Shown here: piece after piece, positions 28,224 to 36,882 of the stretch
Numbering within the stretch: the stretch's first letter is position 1
Layout: every line of letters begins with the position of its first letter
From: Laedolimicola ammoniilytica
Lineage (GTDB): Bacteria; Bacillota; Clostridia; Lachnospirales; Lachnospiraceae
Direction of reading: 5' to 3'
Assembly (NCBI RefSeq): GCF_025567165.1
Contig: NZ_JAOQKC010000013.1
Coordinates: 1 to 64,000, forward strand
DNA: 64,000 bases
Made by a program: the position numbers and the translations under genes
The notes under the pieces: generated by a model
Databases searched by the model: none
The model's input: only the letters and a program-made list of their open reading frames with translations
Told to the model about the DNA's origin: nothing

Positions 28224-28252
28224 AGCATAGTACAGTGACGAAAAGTTGTCAA
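28224..28252 (-). promoter_or_regulatory. Promoter of the truncated ABC gene
   Basis: -35 TTGACA (28252-28247) and -10 TATGCT (28229-28224) with a 17-base spacer on the minus strand. Confidence 0.75.
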
Positions 28253-28279
28253 TAAAAACAGAAAGGTGGTTACAGGAGG

Positions 28280-28309
28280 TTTACAGATTCCCCTTCCCGG
28301 GAGTATAAT
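28280..28309 (+). promoter_or_regulatory. Promoter of the FGGY kinase gene
   Basis: -35-like TTTACA (28280-28285) and -10 TATAAT (28304-28309) with an 18-base spacer, followed by a short leader and AAGGAGGAG before the ATG at 28366. Confidence 0.7.
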
Positions 28310-28365
28310 AGAAATCGGCAAGAAAGTATTGGGAAATATTATGACTACAAGGAGGAGAAGATAAA

Positions 28366-29853
28366 ATGGAACAGTTTCTGATTGCACATGATTTGGGAAC
28401 CTCGGGGGACAAGGCGACGCTTTTTACCACAGAGGGACGGCAGGTGCGAAGCTACACCGCATCCTATGATGTGCATTTTTTTCATGGTAATTATGCGGAG
28501 CAGGATCCGGAAAACTGGTGGGACGCAGTCTGCGAGGCCACAAAGGCCGTATTGGATGGGGAGGACGCAAGCCGGGTAGCGGCCATGTCTTTCAGTGCCC
28601 AGATGCAGGGCTGTCTGCCGGTGGATAAGAACGGAAGACCCCTCAGGGATTCTATGATCTGGGCGGATATGCGCGCGGTCAAAGAGGCGAAGCAGCTGGA
28701 GGACGCCATCGGTGCCGACCGGATTTATCAGATTACCGGACACCGGATAGCGGCCAGCTACAGCATTGAAAAGCTCATGTGGCTGAAAGCCAATGAGCCG
28801 GAGGTCTATGAGAAGACCTATAAAATGCTGCAGGCCAAGGATTATATTATCCAGAGAGCGACCGGTGAGTTTGTGACCGATTATTCCGACGCGTCCGGCA
28901 CCCAGGCGCTGGATCTTCGGAAGCTGGAGTGGTCAGACGAGATTTTAAATGCGGCAGGCATTGACAAGGAGAAGCTGCCGACCTTAAAGCGTTCCATTGA
29001 TGTGGCAGGCTATATTCAGGACAGGGTAGCTGGTGAAATCGGGCTTCACGCAGGTACTCCGGTGGTCTGCGGCGGCGGCGACGGCCCGGTGTCCGCAGTG
29101 GGCGCAGCCTGCATTAAGGACGGAGAATTTTACCTGACCTACGGAACCTCCGCATGGATCGGCGGAACCACCACAGAGCCCTTTATTGACCCGGATAAGA
29201 CTGTATTCTGCTTTGCCCATGTAATTCCGGGCAAATACATGCCCTGCGGAACCATGCAGGCGGCAGGCAGCTCCTATGCGTATATACGGCGGGCTCTCTG
29301 CGACGATATGCCTTACGACGAGATGAACAAGCTCATCGAGAAATCCCCGGCGGGCGCACAGAACCTGATTTTCCTGCCTTATATGCTGGGTGAGCGGAGC
29401 CCCCGGTGGAATCCGGACACCAGCGCGGCGTTTCTGGGAATCAAGCCGGAGCATGAAAAGAAGGATTATGTGCGCGCGGTGATTGAGGGAATCGCCATGA
29501 ATATGGAGCTGATTCTGAAGGCCTACCGGAAGCAGGCGAAGATTGAGCAGATGAACCTGACCGGAGGCGGAGCCAAGGGCGAGGTGGTAACCCAGATCCT
29601 GGCAGATGTGCTGAACGTGAAATTTGATATGCCGGACTGTGTGGAAGCGGCCACTTCCATCGGCGCGGCAGTTATCGCAGGCGTCGGCGTGGGCGTCTTC
29701 GACAGCTTCGATGAGATCAAGCGTTTCCTGAAATTCGAGAAGCACGTAGAACCGAAGAAAGAGAACCAGAAGGTTTACGAAGAGCTGAAGCCGGTCTTTG
29801 ATGAGGCATATCATTGCCTGGTTCCGCTGTATGAGAAGCTTGCGAAACTGTAA
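28366..29853 (+). CDS. xylB: FGGY-family carbohydrate kinase (xylulokinase-like)
   Basis: 495 residues with the FGGY kinase layout. The N-terminal phosphate loop AHDLGTSGDKATLF is present, with MSFSAQMQG and DSMIWADMRA in the sugar-binding region. The second domain has GGGDGPVSAVGA, TYGTSAWIGG and the C-terminal signature NLTGGGAKGEVVTQILADVL. It phosphorylates a pentulose or related sugar with ATP. The substrate is not certain, since FGGY members for other ketoses or alditols look similar and no isomerase or transporter gene is adjacent. Divergent from the truncated ABC gene. Confidence 0.85.
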   Translation: MEQFLIAHDLGTSGDKATLFTTEGRQVRSYTASYDVHFFHGNYAEQDPENWWDAVCEATKAVLDGEDASRVAAMSFSAQMQGCLPVDKNGRPLRDSMIWADMRAVKEAKQLEDAIGADRIYQITGHRIAASYSIEKLMWLKANEPEVYEKTYKMLQAKDYIIQRATGEFVTDYSDASGTQALDLRKLEWSDEILNAAGIDKEKLPTLKRSIDVAGYIQDRVAGEIGLHAGTPVVCGGGDGPVSAVGAACIKDGEFYLTYGTSAWIGGTTTEPFIDPDKTVFCFAHVIPGKYMPCGTMQAAGSSYAYIRRALCDDMPYDEMNKLIEKSPAGAQNLIFLPYMLGERSPRWNPDTSAAFLGIKPEHEKKDYVRAVIEGIAMNMELILKAYRKQAKIEQMNLTGGGAKGEVVTQILADVLNVKFDMPDCVEAATSIGAAVIAGVGVGVFDSFDEIKRFLKFEKHVEPKKENQKVYEELKPVFDEAYHCLVPLYEKLAKL

Positions 29854-29884
29854 GTGAATCTGTAATAGTTGTATTTTAGAATTA

Positions 29885-29932
29885 AAAAAGGAAGCCCCAT
29901 CTGTCTCACAGAGCGGATTGGGCTTCCTTTTT
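29885..29932. terminator. Bidirectional terminator after the kinase gene
   Basis: Perfect arms AAAAAGGAAGCCC (29885-29897) and GGGCTTCCTTTTT (29920-29932). Confidence 0.85.
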
Positions 29933-29947
29933 ATGCGGAAATATAAG

Positions 29948-29983
29948 TAAAAAGAAGAGCCTCTGTTTTGCAGAAGCCCTTCT
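29948..29983 (-). terminator. Terminator of htpG
   Basis: A 13-bp stem (29971-29983 with 29953-29965, two wobble pairs) followed on the minus strand by a T run. It lies 13 bases past the htpG stop. Confidence 0.8.
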
Positions 29984-29995
29984 TTCGGTTCACTT

Positions 29996-32047
29996 TTATT
30001 TTGCCAGCAGCATCATAATCTCATTACTTCTGCTGATAAACTTGGTCATCTTCTCCGGCGCCAGTGGCTGGTGGCTGATCATAGCCAGATCGTAAAGCTG
30101 CTCGCAGAACAGATTCACATGTTCGCCGTCCTTGTGATCCAGAATGTACTGAACCAGCTTGTTATTGGCGTTCAGGACCAGAGTTTCTCCGCCGCCGAAC
30201 ATACCCAGATCCATGCCGTTCATGCTGTACATCTTCATCATATCCTGCATTCTGCGGCTTTCCTCGGAGAGAGTAATCATGGAGGAGATATTCTCATTCT
30301 TCATCTTCTCTACTTTTACGTCCAGCTTGTCATTGCCGAGAGCCTTCCGGAAGATTTCGGTCAGGGAATCGGTGGTCTCCTTCAGCTCTGCTTCGTCTGC
30401 AGCCTCTACAAAGTCCTCGGTCAGATCCGCGTCGATCCGCTGGAACTTGATCTTGTCATTCTTCATTTCCAGATGGGAAATGAAGGGAGCGTCGATGTTG
30501 TGCTTCAGGATGACAGCATTCTTGCCTTCCTCGCGGAAGAGATTGATATACTGGCTCTGCTGTACCTCGTCGGTTACATAGAAGATGGTCGTCTTTTCCG
30601 GCTCCTTCTCCTCGGTATCCTCCTGCTTGTCGTCCGGGTTTTCTACTACGTCCACATCAGCGGCTTCCTCCTCCGGAACCAGATCCTTCAGAGTCTGATA
30701 CTTGCCGTCCAGATCCTTGAACAGGATATAATCGCTCATCTTGTCACAGAATTTCTCATCCTTCAGGCAGCCGAATTTGATAAACGGGCTGATGTCGTCC
30801 CAGTACTTCTCATAGGTTTCCCGATCGGTCTTGCACATACCGGTGAGCTTATCTGCTACCTTCTTGGAGATGTAATCGGAAATCTTCTTTACAAAGCCGT
30901 CGTTCTGCAGGGCGCTTCGGGATACGTTCAGCGGCAGATCCGGGCAGTCGATGACGCCCTTTAAGAGCATCAGGAATTCCGGAATGACTTCCTTGATATT
31001 ATCTGCGATAAATACCTGGTTGTTGTACAGCTTGATGGTTCCCTCGATGGAATCATACTCCGTATTGATCTTCGGGAAGTACAGGATACCCTTCAGGTTA
31101 AAGGGATAATCCATGTTCAGGTGAATCCAGAACAGAGGCTCCTTGTAATCCTGGAACACCTTGCGGTAAAAGGCCTTGTATTCCTCGTCAGAGCACTCAT
31201 TGGGGTGCTTGGTCCACAGCGGGTGGATATCGCTTAAGGAAACGGGACGCTTGTTGATCTTGACCCGATCCCGGGCCGGGGATACCTCTTTGGTCTCCTT
31301 GGTGCCGTCCTCTTTTTCGATCTCCTCCGTCTTGGCGTCCTCATGGATATGCTCGACCACCACATCGTCGTCACGAAGCTCGGACTCGTCGATGGTTTCG
31401 TATTCCTGTTCCGCATTTGCCTTCTCCAGGAAAATCTCTACAGGCATGAAGGAGCAGTACTTACTGATAACCTCCCGGGCGCGGTATTCATTGGCGAACT
31501 CCAGGCAGTCCTCATTGAGGAACAGGGTAATCTCGGTACCGATCTCTGTGCGGGTTCCCTCGGACATATCGTACTCGGTGCCGCCGTCACATTCCCAGTG
31601 AACCGGCTTTGCGCCCTCCTGATAGGAAAGGGTATCGATATGAACCTCGTCCGCTACCATGAAGGCAGAGTAAAAGCCCAGTCCGAAATGACCGATGATC
31701 TGATCGTCATTGGCCTTGTCCTTGTATTTCTCCAGGAAATCAGCCGCGCCGGAAAAGGCGATCTGGTTGATGTATTCCTCGACCTCGTCTGCCGTCATGC
31801 CCAGTCCGGTATCGATGAATTTCAGTGTTTTGTCCTCCGGATTTACCACCACGCGGACGCTGTCTTTATGTCCCTCCGGATAGGTGTATTCGCCAATCAG
31901 GGAAAGCTTTTTGAGCTTCGTGATAGCGTCGCAGCCGTTGGAAATCAGCTCACGGAAAAAGATATCGTGGTCGGAATAGAGCCACTTTTTGATAATCGGG
32001 AAAATATTTTCACTGTTAATGGAAAGGCTTCCATGTGTATTTGCCAT
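29996..32047 (-). CDS. htpG: Hsp90-family molecular chaperone HtpG
   Basis: 683 residues, slightly longer than the usual 620-650. The N-terminal ATPase shows the Bergerat motifs: ELISNGCDA, DTGLGM, GHFGLGFYS and GTEITLFL. The middle domain has the catalytic-loop region NVSRSALQNDGFVKKI. An acidic, variable insert around residues 225-265 (KTEEIEKEDGTKETKEVSP) and a second around 475-500 explain the extra length; this layout is usual in Lachnospiraceae. It helps fold client proteins during heat or other stress. A CIRCE operator and a perfect-spacing promoter lie upstream. Confidence 0.95.
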   Translation of the reverse strand: MANTHGSLSINSENIFPIIKKWLYSDHDIFFRELISNGCDAITKLKKLSLIGEYTYPEGHKDSVRVVVNPEDKTLKFIDTGLGMTADEVEEYINQIAFSGAADFLEKYKDKANDDQIIGHFGLGFYSAFMVADEVHIDTLSYQEGAKPVHWECDGGTEYDMSEGTRTEIGTEITLFLNEDCLEFANEYRAREVISKYCSFMPVEIFLEKANAEQEYETIDESELRDDDVVVEHIHEDAKTEEIEKEDGTKETKEVSPARDRVKINKRPVSLSDIHPLWTKHPNECSDEEYKAFYRKVFQDYKEPLFWIHLNMDYPFNLKGILYFPKINTEYDSIEGTIKLYNNQVFIADNIKEVIPEFLMLLKGVIDCPDLPLNVSRSALQNDGFVKKISDYISKKVADKLTGMCKTDRETYEKYWDDISPFIKFGCLKDEKFCDKMSDYILFKDLDGKYQTLKDLVPEEEAADVDVVENPDDKQEDTEEKEPEKTTIFYVTDEVQQSQYINLFREEGKNAVILKHNIDAPFISHLEMKNDKIKFQRIDADLTEDFVEAADEAELKETTDSLTEIFRKALGNDKLDVKVEKMKNENISSMITLSEESRRMQDMMKMYSMNGMDLGMFGGGETLVLNANNKLVQYILDHKDGEHVNLFCEQLYDLAMISHQPLAPEKMTKFISRSNEIMMLLAK

Positions 32048-32089
32048 TGCAATTCACTCCTTTTATAATGATGTTTCATACTGATAGAT

Positions 32090-32118
32090 ATTGTACCGCC
32101 GCGGATTTGAAAAGTCAA
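32090..32118 (-). promoter_or_regulatory. htpG promoter
   Basis: -35 TTGACT (32118-32113), 17-base spacer and -10 TACAAT (32095-32090) on the minus strand. Confidence 0.85.
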
Positions 32119-32125
32119 TAGAAAA

Positions 32126-32152
32126 TTAGCACTCTTACAAGGTGAGTGCTAA
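32126..32152. promoter_or_regulatory. CIRCE element (HrcA operator)
   Basis: TTAGCACTC (32126-32134), nine bases, GAGTGCTAA (32144-32152): a perfect match to the CIRCE inverted repeat bound by the heat-shock repressor HrcA. It lies 7 bases upstream of the htpG -35 box and about 180 bases before the divergent SGNH gene. Confidence 0.93.
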
Positions 32153-32331
32153 CAAAAATTTATAAACTTTCTTAAAAATCTATAAACAGAGAGAAGATGG
32201 GTATGTTATAATAAAAAAGATGAAACTAAATGATGTCGTTATCCGTCTATTTATAGGAAGAAAAAAATATCTGTGATACATAAATAAAATTTGAAACAAG
32301 TAACATTTTATATAGAAAACAGACGGAGACG

Positions 32332-33126
32332 ATGCGGCAGATGGCAGGAAGAAAGAGACGGAAAAGAAGAATGCACCGGCAAAGGATAAGGGGAATTTAT
32401 ACGCTGCTGCTGGTAATGGCGGCAGGCGGTATTTTGATATACAGCGGACAGGCAGGGAGTGGGAAGAAAACGGAAGAGTACCCGGCAGTGTCCTGGATTG
32501 AGGCGCAGGAAAAGGAAAATGTAAAAGCAATAGAGGCGAAGCTGGCGGCAAAGGAAACGGCGGAACAGGAGACCGAAGCGGGAACGGCAGACAAAGGCTC
32601 GGTGGTGGAGCGCTTTGAGGGCGCGGTTCTGGTGGGTGATTCGGTGGCGACAGGCTTTCTGGATTACCAGATTCTTGACGCGGATTCCATTGTGGCACTG
32701 CGGGGGCTTCGGACGGATACGGCGGGGAAGGAGATAGAAAAGGCTTTGGAACTGACTCCCAAGGTTTTGTTTTTATCCATTGGTTTAAACGATCTGGAAT
32801 ACTGCCGGGGAGACAGCGGGCTTTTTATCCGGCGCTACGAAGAACGGCTGCAGGAAATCCGGGATGCGGATCCGGATCTGCCCATCTACATCAACGGCAT
32901 TCTGCCCGTGCTGCCGGAGGCGGTAGAGAAAAAGCAGGCGCTGGCAGATGTGGATACCTTTAATCAGGCATTGAAACAGATGTGTATAAAATGGAAGCTG
33001 ACCTACATCGACAACAGTCAGCTGCTGGCCGGACATGAGGACTGGTATCAGAAGGATGCGGTGCATCTGAAAAGCGCGCCCTATCCGCTCTGGCTCGCGC
33101 ATATGGAGGAGGCGGCAGGCCTATGA
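32332..33126 (+). CDS. Secreted SGNH/GDSL-family esterase
   Basis: 264 residues: a very basic N-terminus, one membrane anchor (about residues 22-40), a spacer rich in Glu/Ala and an SGNH hydrolase domain. Catalytic blocks are visible: GDSVATGF (Ser), LRGLRTD (Gly), GLND (Asn) and KDAVHLKS (Asp and His). It starts the operon with DUF4358, MBOAT and DHHW genes; such sets add or remove acetyl groups on cell-surface polysaccharides. Overlaps the next gene by 4 bases (ATGA). Confidence 0.83.
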   Translation: MRQMAGRKRRKRRMHRQRIRGIYTLLLVMAAGGILIYSGQAGSGKKTEEYPAVSWIEAQEKENVKAIEAKLAAKETAEQETEAGTADKGSVVERFEGAVLVGDSVATGFLDYQILDADSIVALRGLRTDTAGKEIEKALELTPKVLFLSIGLNDLEYCRGDSGLFIRRYEERLQEIRDADPDLPIYINGILPVLPEAVEKKQALADVDTFNQALKQMCIKWKLTYIDNSQLLAGHEDWYQKDAVHLKSAPYPLWLAHMEEAAGL

Positions 33127-33608
33127 GAGACGGGATATTACAGCTGGCAAAGCTATTGCTGCTGGCGCTCCTGATTGGGGGCGGCTCTCTGGCGGTAAAG
33201 GGAACCGCCAGACAGGTGGATTTCGGGAAGCTGCAGGCAGATGTGGAAGCTGCCGCGGAGGTATCGGGGTTAAATCAGGAAAACGCGCAGCTGTTGCGGC
33301 GGTTCTACGGACTGAACGCCGGGGAACTGGTTCACTGGATCCTGTATACAGCCCAGGACAATATGTCCGTAGAGGAGCTTCTGTTGGTGGAATGCAGCTC
33401 GGAAAGCCAGGCGGAACAGGTGCTGGAGGCTGCCCGGGAGCGGAAGGACACCCAGATAAAAAACTTTGAGGGCTATGGCCCGGAACAGGTGCAGCTTCTG
33501 AATCAGAGCGTTCTTCGAAGCGATGGCGTCTATGTGCTGTTCGCCGTATCCGATCAGGCTGCCGAGATAAAAAAGGCCTACCGGAAGGACTTGTTTCGGA
33601 CAGACTAG
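33123..33608 (+). CDS. DUF4358 domain protein
   Basis: 161 residues with an N-terminal membrane segment (LLLLALLIGGGSLAV) and a DUF4358-type domain (LLRRFYGLNAGELVHWILYT, VEELLLVECSSESQAEQVLE). No Cys follows the hydrophobic segment, so it is a membrane-anchored rather than a lipoprotein form. Function unknown. It is often found beside MBOAT O-acyltransferase genes in Clostridia, as here, and is probably an accessory part of the O-acetylation machinery. Confidence 0.7.
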   Translation: MRDGILQLAKLLLLALLIGGGSLAVKGTARQVDFGKLQADVEAAAEVSGLNQENAQLLRRFYGLNAGELVHWILYTAQDNMSVEELLLVECSSESQAEQVLEAARERKDTQIKNFEGYGPEQVQLLNQSVLRSDGVYVLFAVSDQAAEIKKAYRKDLFRTD

Positions 33609-33629
33609 ACGAGAATTTAGGAGCATACT

Positions 33630-35021
33630 ATGGTTTTCAGCAGTATTGTATTTTTATTTGCGTTTCTGCCGCCGGTGCTGGCGGTGTATTATCTGGCGCC
33701 TGCAAGACTCCGGAATCTGGTGTTGCTGGCTGCGAGCCTCATTTTCTATGCCTGGGGAGAGCCGGTCTATATCGGCCTGATGATCTACAGCATCCTCTGG
33801 AATTACGTGATGGGTCTGGACATTGCCAGGCAGCGGGAGAAGGGAAGACAGGGAAGGGGAAGCCTGACCCTGGGGATTCTGGTGAATCTTCTGATTCTGG
33901 GATTTTTCAAATACTACGGATTCCTGGCGGAGAATCTGTATCACTGGTTCGCCCTGCAGCTTCCGGATCTGAGCTTTAGCCTGCCGATTGGTCTGTCCTT
34001 TTACACCTTCCAGTCTATTTCCTATCTGGCGGATGTGTATCGGGGAAAGGCCAGACGGCAGACCAACCTGATTTCCTTCGGCCTTTACATCTCCATGTTT
34101 CCCCAGCTGGTGGCGGGACCCATCGTTCAGTACGCGGACGTGGACGCCCAGCTTCAGCAGCGGAACATGTCCTGGAATAAGTTTGGAATCGGCGTCCGGT
34201 ATTTTGTGGCGGGACTTTCTAAGAAGGTGCTCCTGGCCAACAACCTGGGCATGATGTATCAGGAGCTCACAGGATTATCCTCCTTGTCTGTGCTTTCAGC
34301 CTGGCTGGGAGTTCTTGCCTATACGCTTCAGATTTATTTTGATTTCAGCGGTTATTCGGATATGGCCATCGGCCTCGGAAAAATGCTGGGCTTCGATTTC
34401 CGGCCCAATTTCAATTATCCTTATTGCGCTAAAAGCATTACGGATTTCTGGCGGCGATGGCATATTTCCCTGAGCTCCTGGTTCCGGGAATACGTCTATA
34501 TTCCGCTGGGCGGCAACCGGGTAACCACTGGGCGGCATATCTTCAACCTGCTGGTGGTCTGGTTCTGTACGGGACTCTGGCACGGAGCAAGCTGGAATTT
34601 TGTGGTCTGGGGTCTGTATTACGGAATTTTGCTGATTTTTGAAAAATATGTATTAAAAGGAAAGATAGAAAAATTGCCACTTCTGGGACATCTCTATACC
34701 CTGTTCCTGGTCATGGTTGGCTGGGTATTTTTCTTCCGTCCGAATCTGTCCGCGGCAGGACAGTATCTGGCGGTGATGTTCGGACAGGGCGCGGCAGGCG
34801 CGGTGGATACAGCGGGACTTTATTATCTGACGACCGGTCTCGTTCTGTTCCTTCTGGCGGTGCTTTTTTCCACGCCGCTGCCCTTTGGACTCTTAAGAAA
34901 GCTGGAAGAAAATGAGTGGTGGGACGGACTGATCCTGGCCGGATATCTGGCGCTGTTTTTACTGGCGGTGGCCTATCTTATCCGGGATACCTACAATCCG
35001 TTTCTGTATTTCCGGTTTTAA
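33630..35021 (+). CDS. MBOAT-family O-acyltransferase (AlgI/PatA-like)
   Basis: 463 residues with about eleven hydrophobic segments. MBOAT motifs are clear: SFYTFQSISYLADVY, SMFPQLVAGPIV, YFDFSGYSDMAIGLG, DFWRRWHISLSSWFREYVYI and the catalytic histidine region LWHGASWNFVVWG. It moves acetyl groups across the membrane for O-acetylation of a surface polymer, with the downstream DHHW protein as periplasmic-side partner. Start 33630 follows TAGGAGC. Confidence 0.9.
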   Translation: MVFSSIVFLFAFLPPVLAVYYLAPARLRNLVLLAASLIFYAWGEPVYIGLMIYSILWNYVMGLDIARQREKGRQGRGSLTLGILVNLLILGFFKYYGFLAENLYHWFALQLPDLSFSLPIGLSFYTFQSISYLADVYRGKARRQTNLISFGLYISMFPQLVAGPIVQYADVDAQLQQRNMSWNKFGIGVRYFVAGLSKKVLLANNLGMMYQELTGLSSLSVLSAWLGVLAYTLQIYFDFSGYSDMAIGLGKMLGFDFRPNFNYPYCAKSITDFWRRWHISLSSWFREYVYIPLGGNRVTTGRHIFNLLVVWFCTGLWHGASWNFVVWGLYYGILLIFEKYVLKGKIEKLPLLGHLYTLFLVMVGWVFFFRPNLSAAGQYLAVMFGQGAAGAVDTAGLYYLTTGLVLFLLAVLFSTPLPFGLLRKLEENEWWDGLILAGYLALFLLAVAYLIRDTYNPFLYFRF

Positions 35022-35033
35022 AGGAGCTTGCGT

Positions 35034-36173
35034 ATGAGAGACAGAAGACGTATGAATCAATTGCTGGGACTGGGCTTTGCAGTATTGCTGGCCGGATTTA
35101 CCGCAGCCAATTATTTTCATAAGGATACGGCATTTTCCGATACAGAGAACCGGATGCTGCAGCAGAAGCCGGTCTTTAGCTGGGCGGATCTGGCAGACGG
35201 CCGTTTTATGGGGAACTTTGAAAAATATCAGACGGATCAGTTTATTTTCCGCAGAGAGTGGATCAGGCTGCAGACGGCAGCGGATCGTCTGCTCGGAAAA
35301 AATAAATCCGGGGATGTCTATCTGGGCGAGGGACAGCTTCTGGAGGAGCCGTCGAAGCTTTCGGAAAATGTCTGGGAAAATCTGGACGCCATAGGCGCTT
35401 TTTGCCGGAAACAGACGGGCGTGAAATGCTATCTGATGCTGGTGCCGGATGCGGCGTCGGTACAGAGGGAGAAGCTTCCGGCGTACGCGCCGGTGGCGGA
35501 TCAGGCGGAACAGCTGGAGGAAATCCGAAGCTATCTTGAGAAAAAGGAAAATCCGGTGACCGAAATCCCGCTGTATGAAATGCTGCGGGAGCACCGGGAG
35601 GAATCCCTCTATTACCGGACGGATCATCACTGGACGACCCTGGGGGCGCGGTACGCCTACCAGAGCGCAGCCGGACAGATGGGACTTCCGGGCGCGGAAA
35701 ACGGGGAGGAAAAGAAGCTGTACCCGGTGTCGGACAGCTTTCAGGGAACCCTGGCCGCCCGGAGCGGATACCGGGTACCGGACGATACCATAGAGGTGTA
35801 CTGGCCGGATCAGGAAGAGGAACTGGTGGTCACCTATGTGCAGGAGCAGACAAAATCAGCCTCTCTGTACGCGGCAGAGAAGCTGAAAACCAGGGACAAG
35901 TATGGAATGTTTTTAAACGGCAATCATCCGCTGACGGAGATCCGGACCATGGCTTCTACCGGACGGAAGCTGCTTCTTATAAAGGATTCCTACGCCAACT
36001 GCTTCGTTCCCTTCCTGACTGGTGACTTTGAAGAAATCGTGCTGGTGGATCCCAGATATTATTATGACAGCGCAGAGAAGCTGATGAAGCAGTATGGCTT
36101 TACGGATGTACTGTTTCTGTACAACCTGAATACCTTTCTGGAGGACGATGTACTGCACTATGTACTGGAATAG
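35034..36173 (+). CDS. DHHW-family (AlgJ/AlgX-like) acetyltransferase partner
   Basis: 379 residues with one N-terminal membrane segment and an SGNH-like domain. The family motif TDHHWTTLGA and the KDSYANCFVPFL block (Ser) are visible, plus SDTENRMLQQKP near the N-terminus. ATG 35034 is chosen with AAAGGAG at 35020-35026; the in-frame TTG at 35028 is unlikely. In alginate-type systems AlgJ/AlgX work with an MBOAT channel to acetylate polysaccharide outside the membrane; the polymer acetylated here is unknown. Confidence 0.85.
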   Translation: MRDRRRMNQLLGLGFAVLLAGFTAANYFHKDTAFSDTENRMLQQKPVFSWADLADGRFMGNFEKYQTDQFIFRREWIRLQTAADRLLGKNKSGDVYLGEGQLLEEPSKLSENVWENLDAIGAFCRKQTGVKCYLMLVPDAASVQREKLPAYAPVADQAEQLEEIRSYLEKKENPVTEIPLYEMLREHREESLYYRTDHHWTTLGARYAYQSAAGQMGLPGAENGEEKKLYPVSDSFQGTLAARSGYRVPDDTIEVYWPDQEEELVVTYVQEQTKSASLYAAEKLKTRDKYGMFLNGNHPLTEIRTMASTGRKLLLIKDSYANCFVPFLTGDFEEIVLVDPRYYYDSAEKLMKQYGFTDVLFLYNLNTFLEDDVLHYVLE

Positions 36174-36174
36174 G

Positions 36175-36678
36175 CTACAGCAGATGAAAGGCCAGATCCT
36201 GCGTGAGGAAGAAGCGCTGAACCATCTGATCCCAGGCGTGCTCCAGAGATTTATCCATGGTAAAGAGATTTAAAGACAGGGCGGTAGTACAGATGATGTT
36301 ACCCTCCTCATAACGGATATTTAAGGCCAGACCGTTTACATCTCCCACAGAAAAGGGGGAAGCGGTCTGGTTTAGTAATTTTTCCGTATTTTCCGGTGAG
36401 AGCTGGAAGGTAAAGCGAAAGCCCAGAGGCGTCCGTTTCCCCTTGATAAGCTCCAGGCAGAAGGGCTTTAATTCCTGCCAACGCGCGAAACGGCGCGCAG
36501 AAAGCCCCAGGGCTTCCTGTTCTTCTTTTGTATAATAGTCCGGATGCAGATGCCCGTCGAAATGGAAGGTGCTGTAGGTGATGATACTGCCCTCCACCAC
36601 ATGGAACGCATCGAAGGTCCGGGAAAGTAAAAGCCGGTTCATGAAAGCCTTTACGTCTTCCATCTGAAAAGAAATCAT
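36175..36678 (-). CDS. DUF5721 family protein
   Basis: 167 residues starting MISFQMEDVKAFMNRLLLS at 36678, with a good CAGGAGG upstream on the minus strand. A longer reading to 36744 lacks a ribosome site. It has no membrane segment and matches the Lachnospiraceae DUF5721 pattern (FDAFHVVEGSIITYSTFHFD). Function unknown. Convergent with the DHHW gene, one base apart, with no clear terminator between. Confidence 0.7.
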   Translation of the reverse strand: MISFQMEDVKAFMNRLLLSRTFDAFHVVEGSIITYSTFHFDGHLHPDYYTKEEQEALGLSARRFARWQELKPFCLELIKGKRTPLGFRFTFQLSPENTEKLLNQTASPFSVGDVNGLALNIRYEEGNIICTTALSLNLFTMDKSLEHAWDQMVQRFFLTQDLAFHLL

Positions 36679-36882
36679 AGAAACCTCCTGTGAAAATAGA
36701 ATAAAGTCTGTTTTTAGTATACACAGAACGAACCGGTAATTCAATGAAAACAGAGCCTGGATTTGAAAATATCGTTTTATACTCGTTTTATAGGTAGCAG
36801 AGCTTTCGATAAATAGTTCACAGAAAGTAAAAATTCATGTATACTGTGAGATAGAAAAACATGACAAAGGAGGAACATCCCT

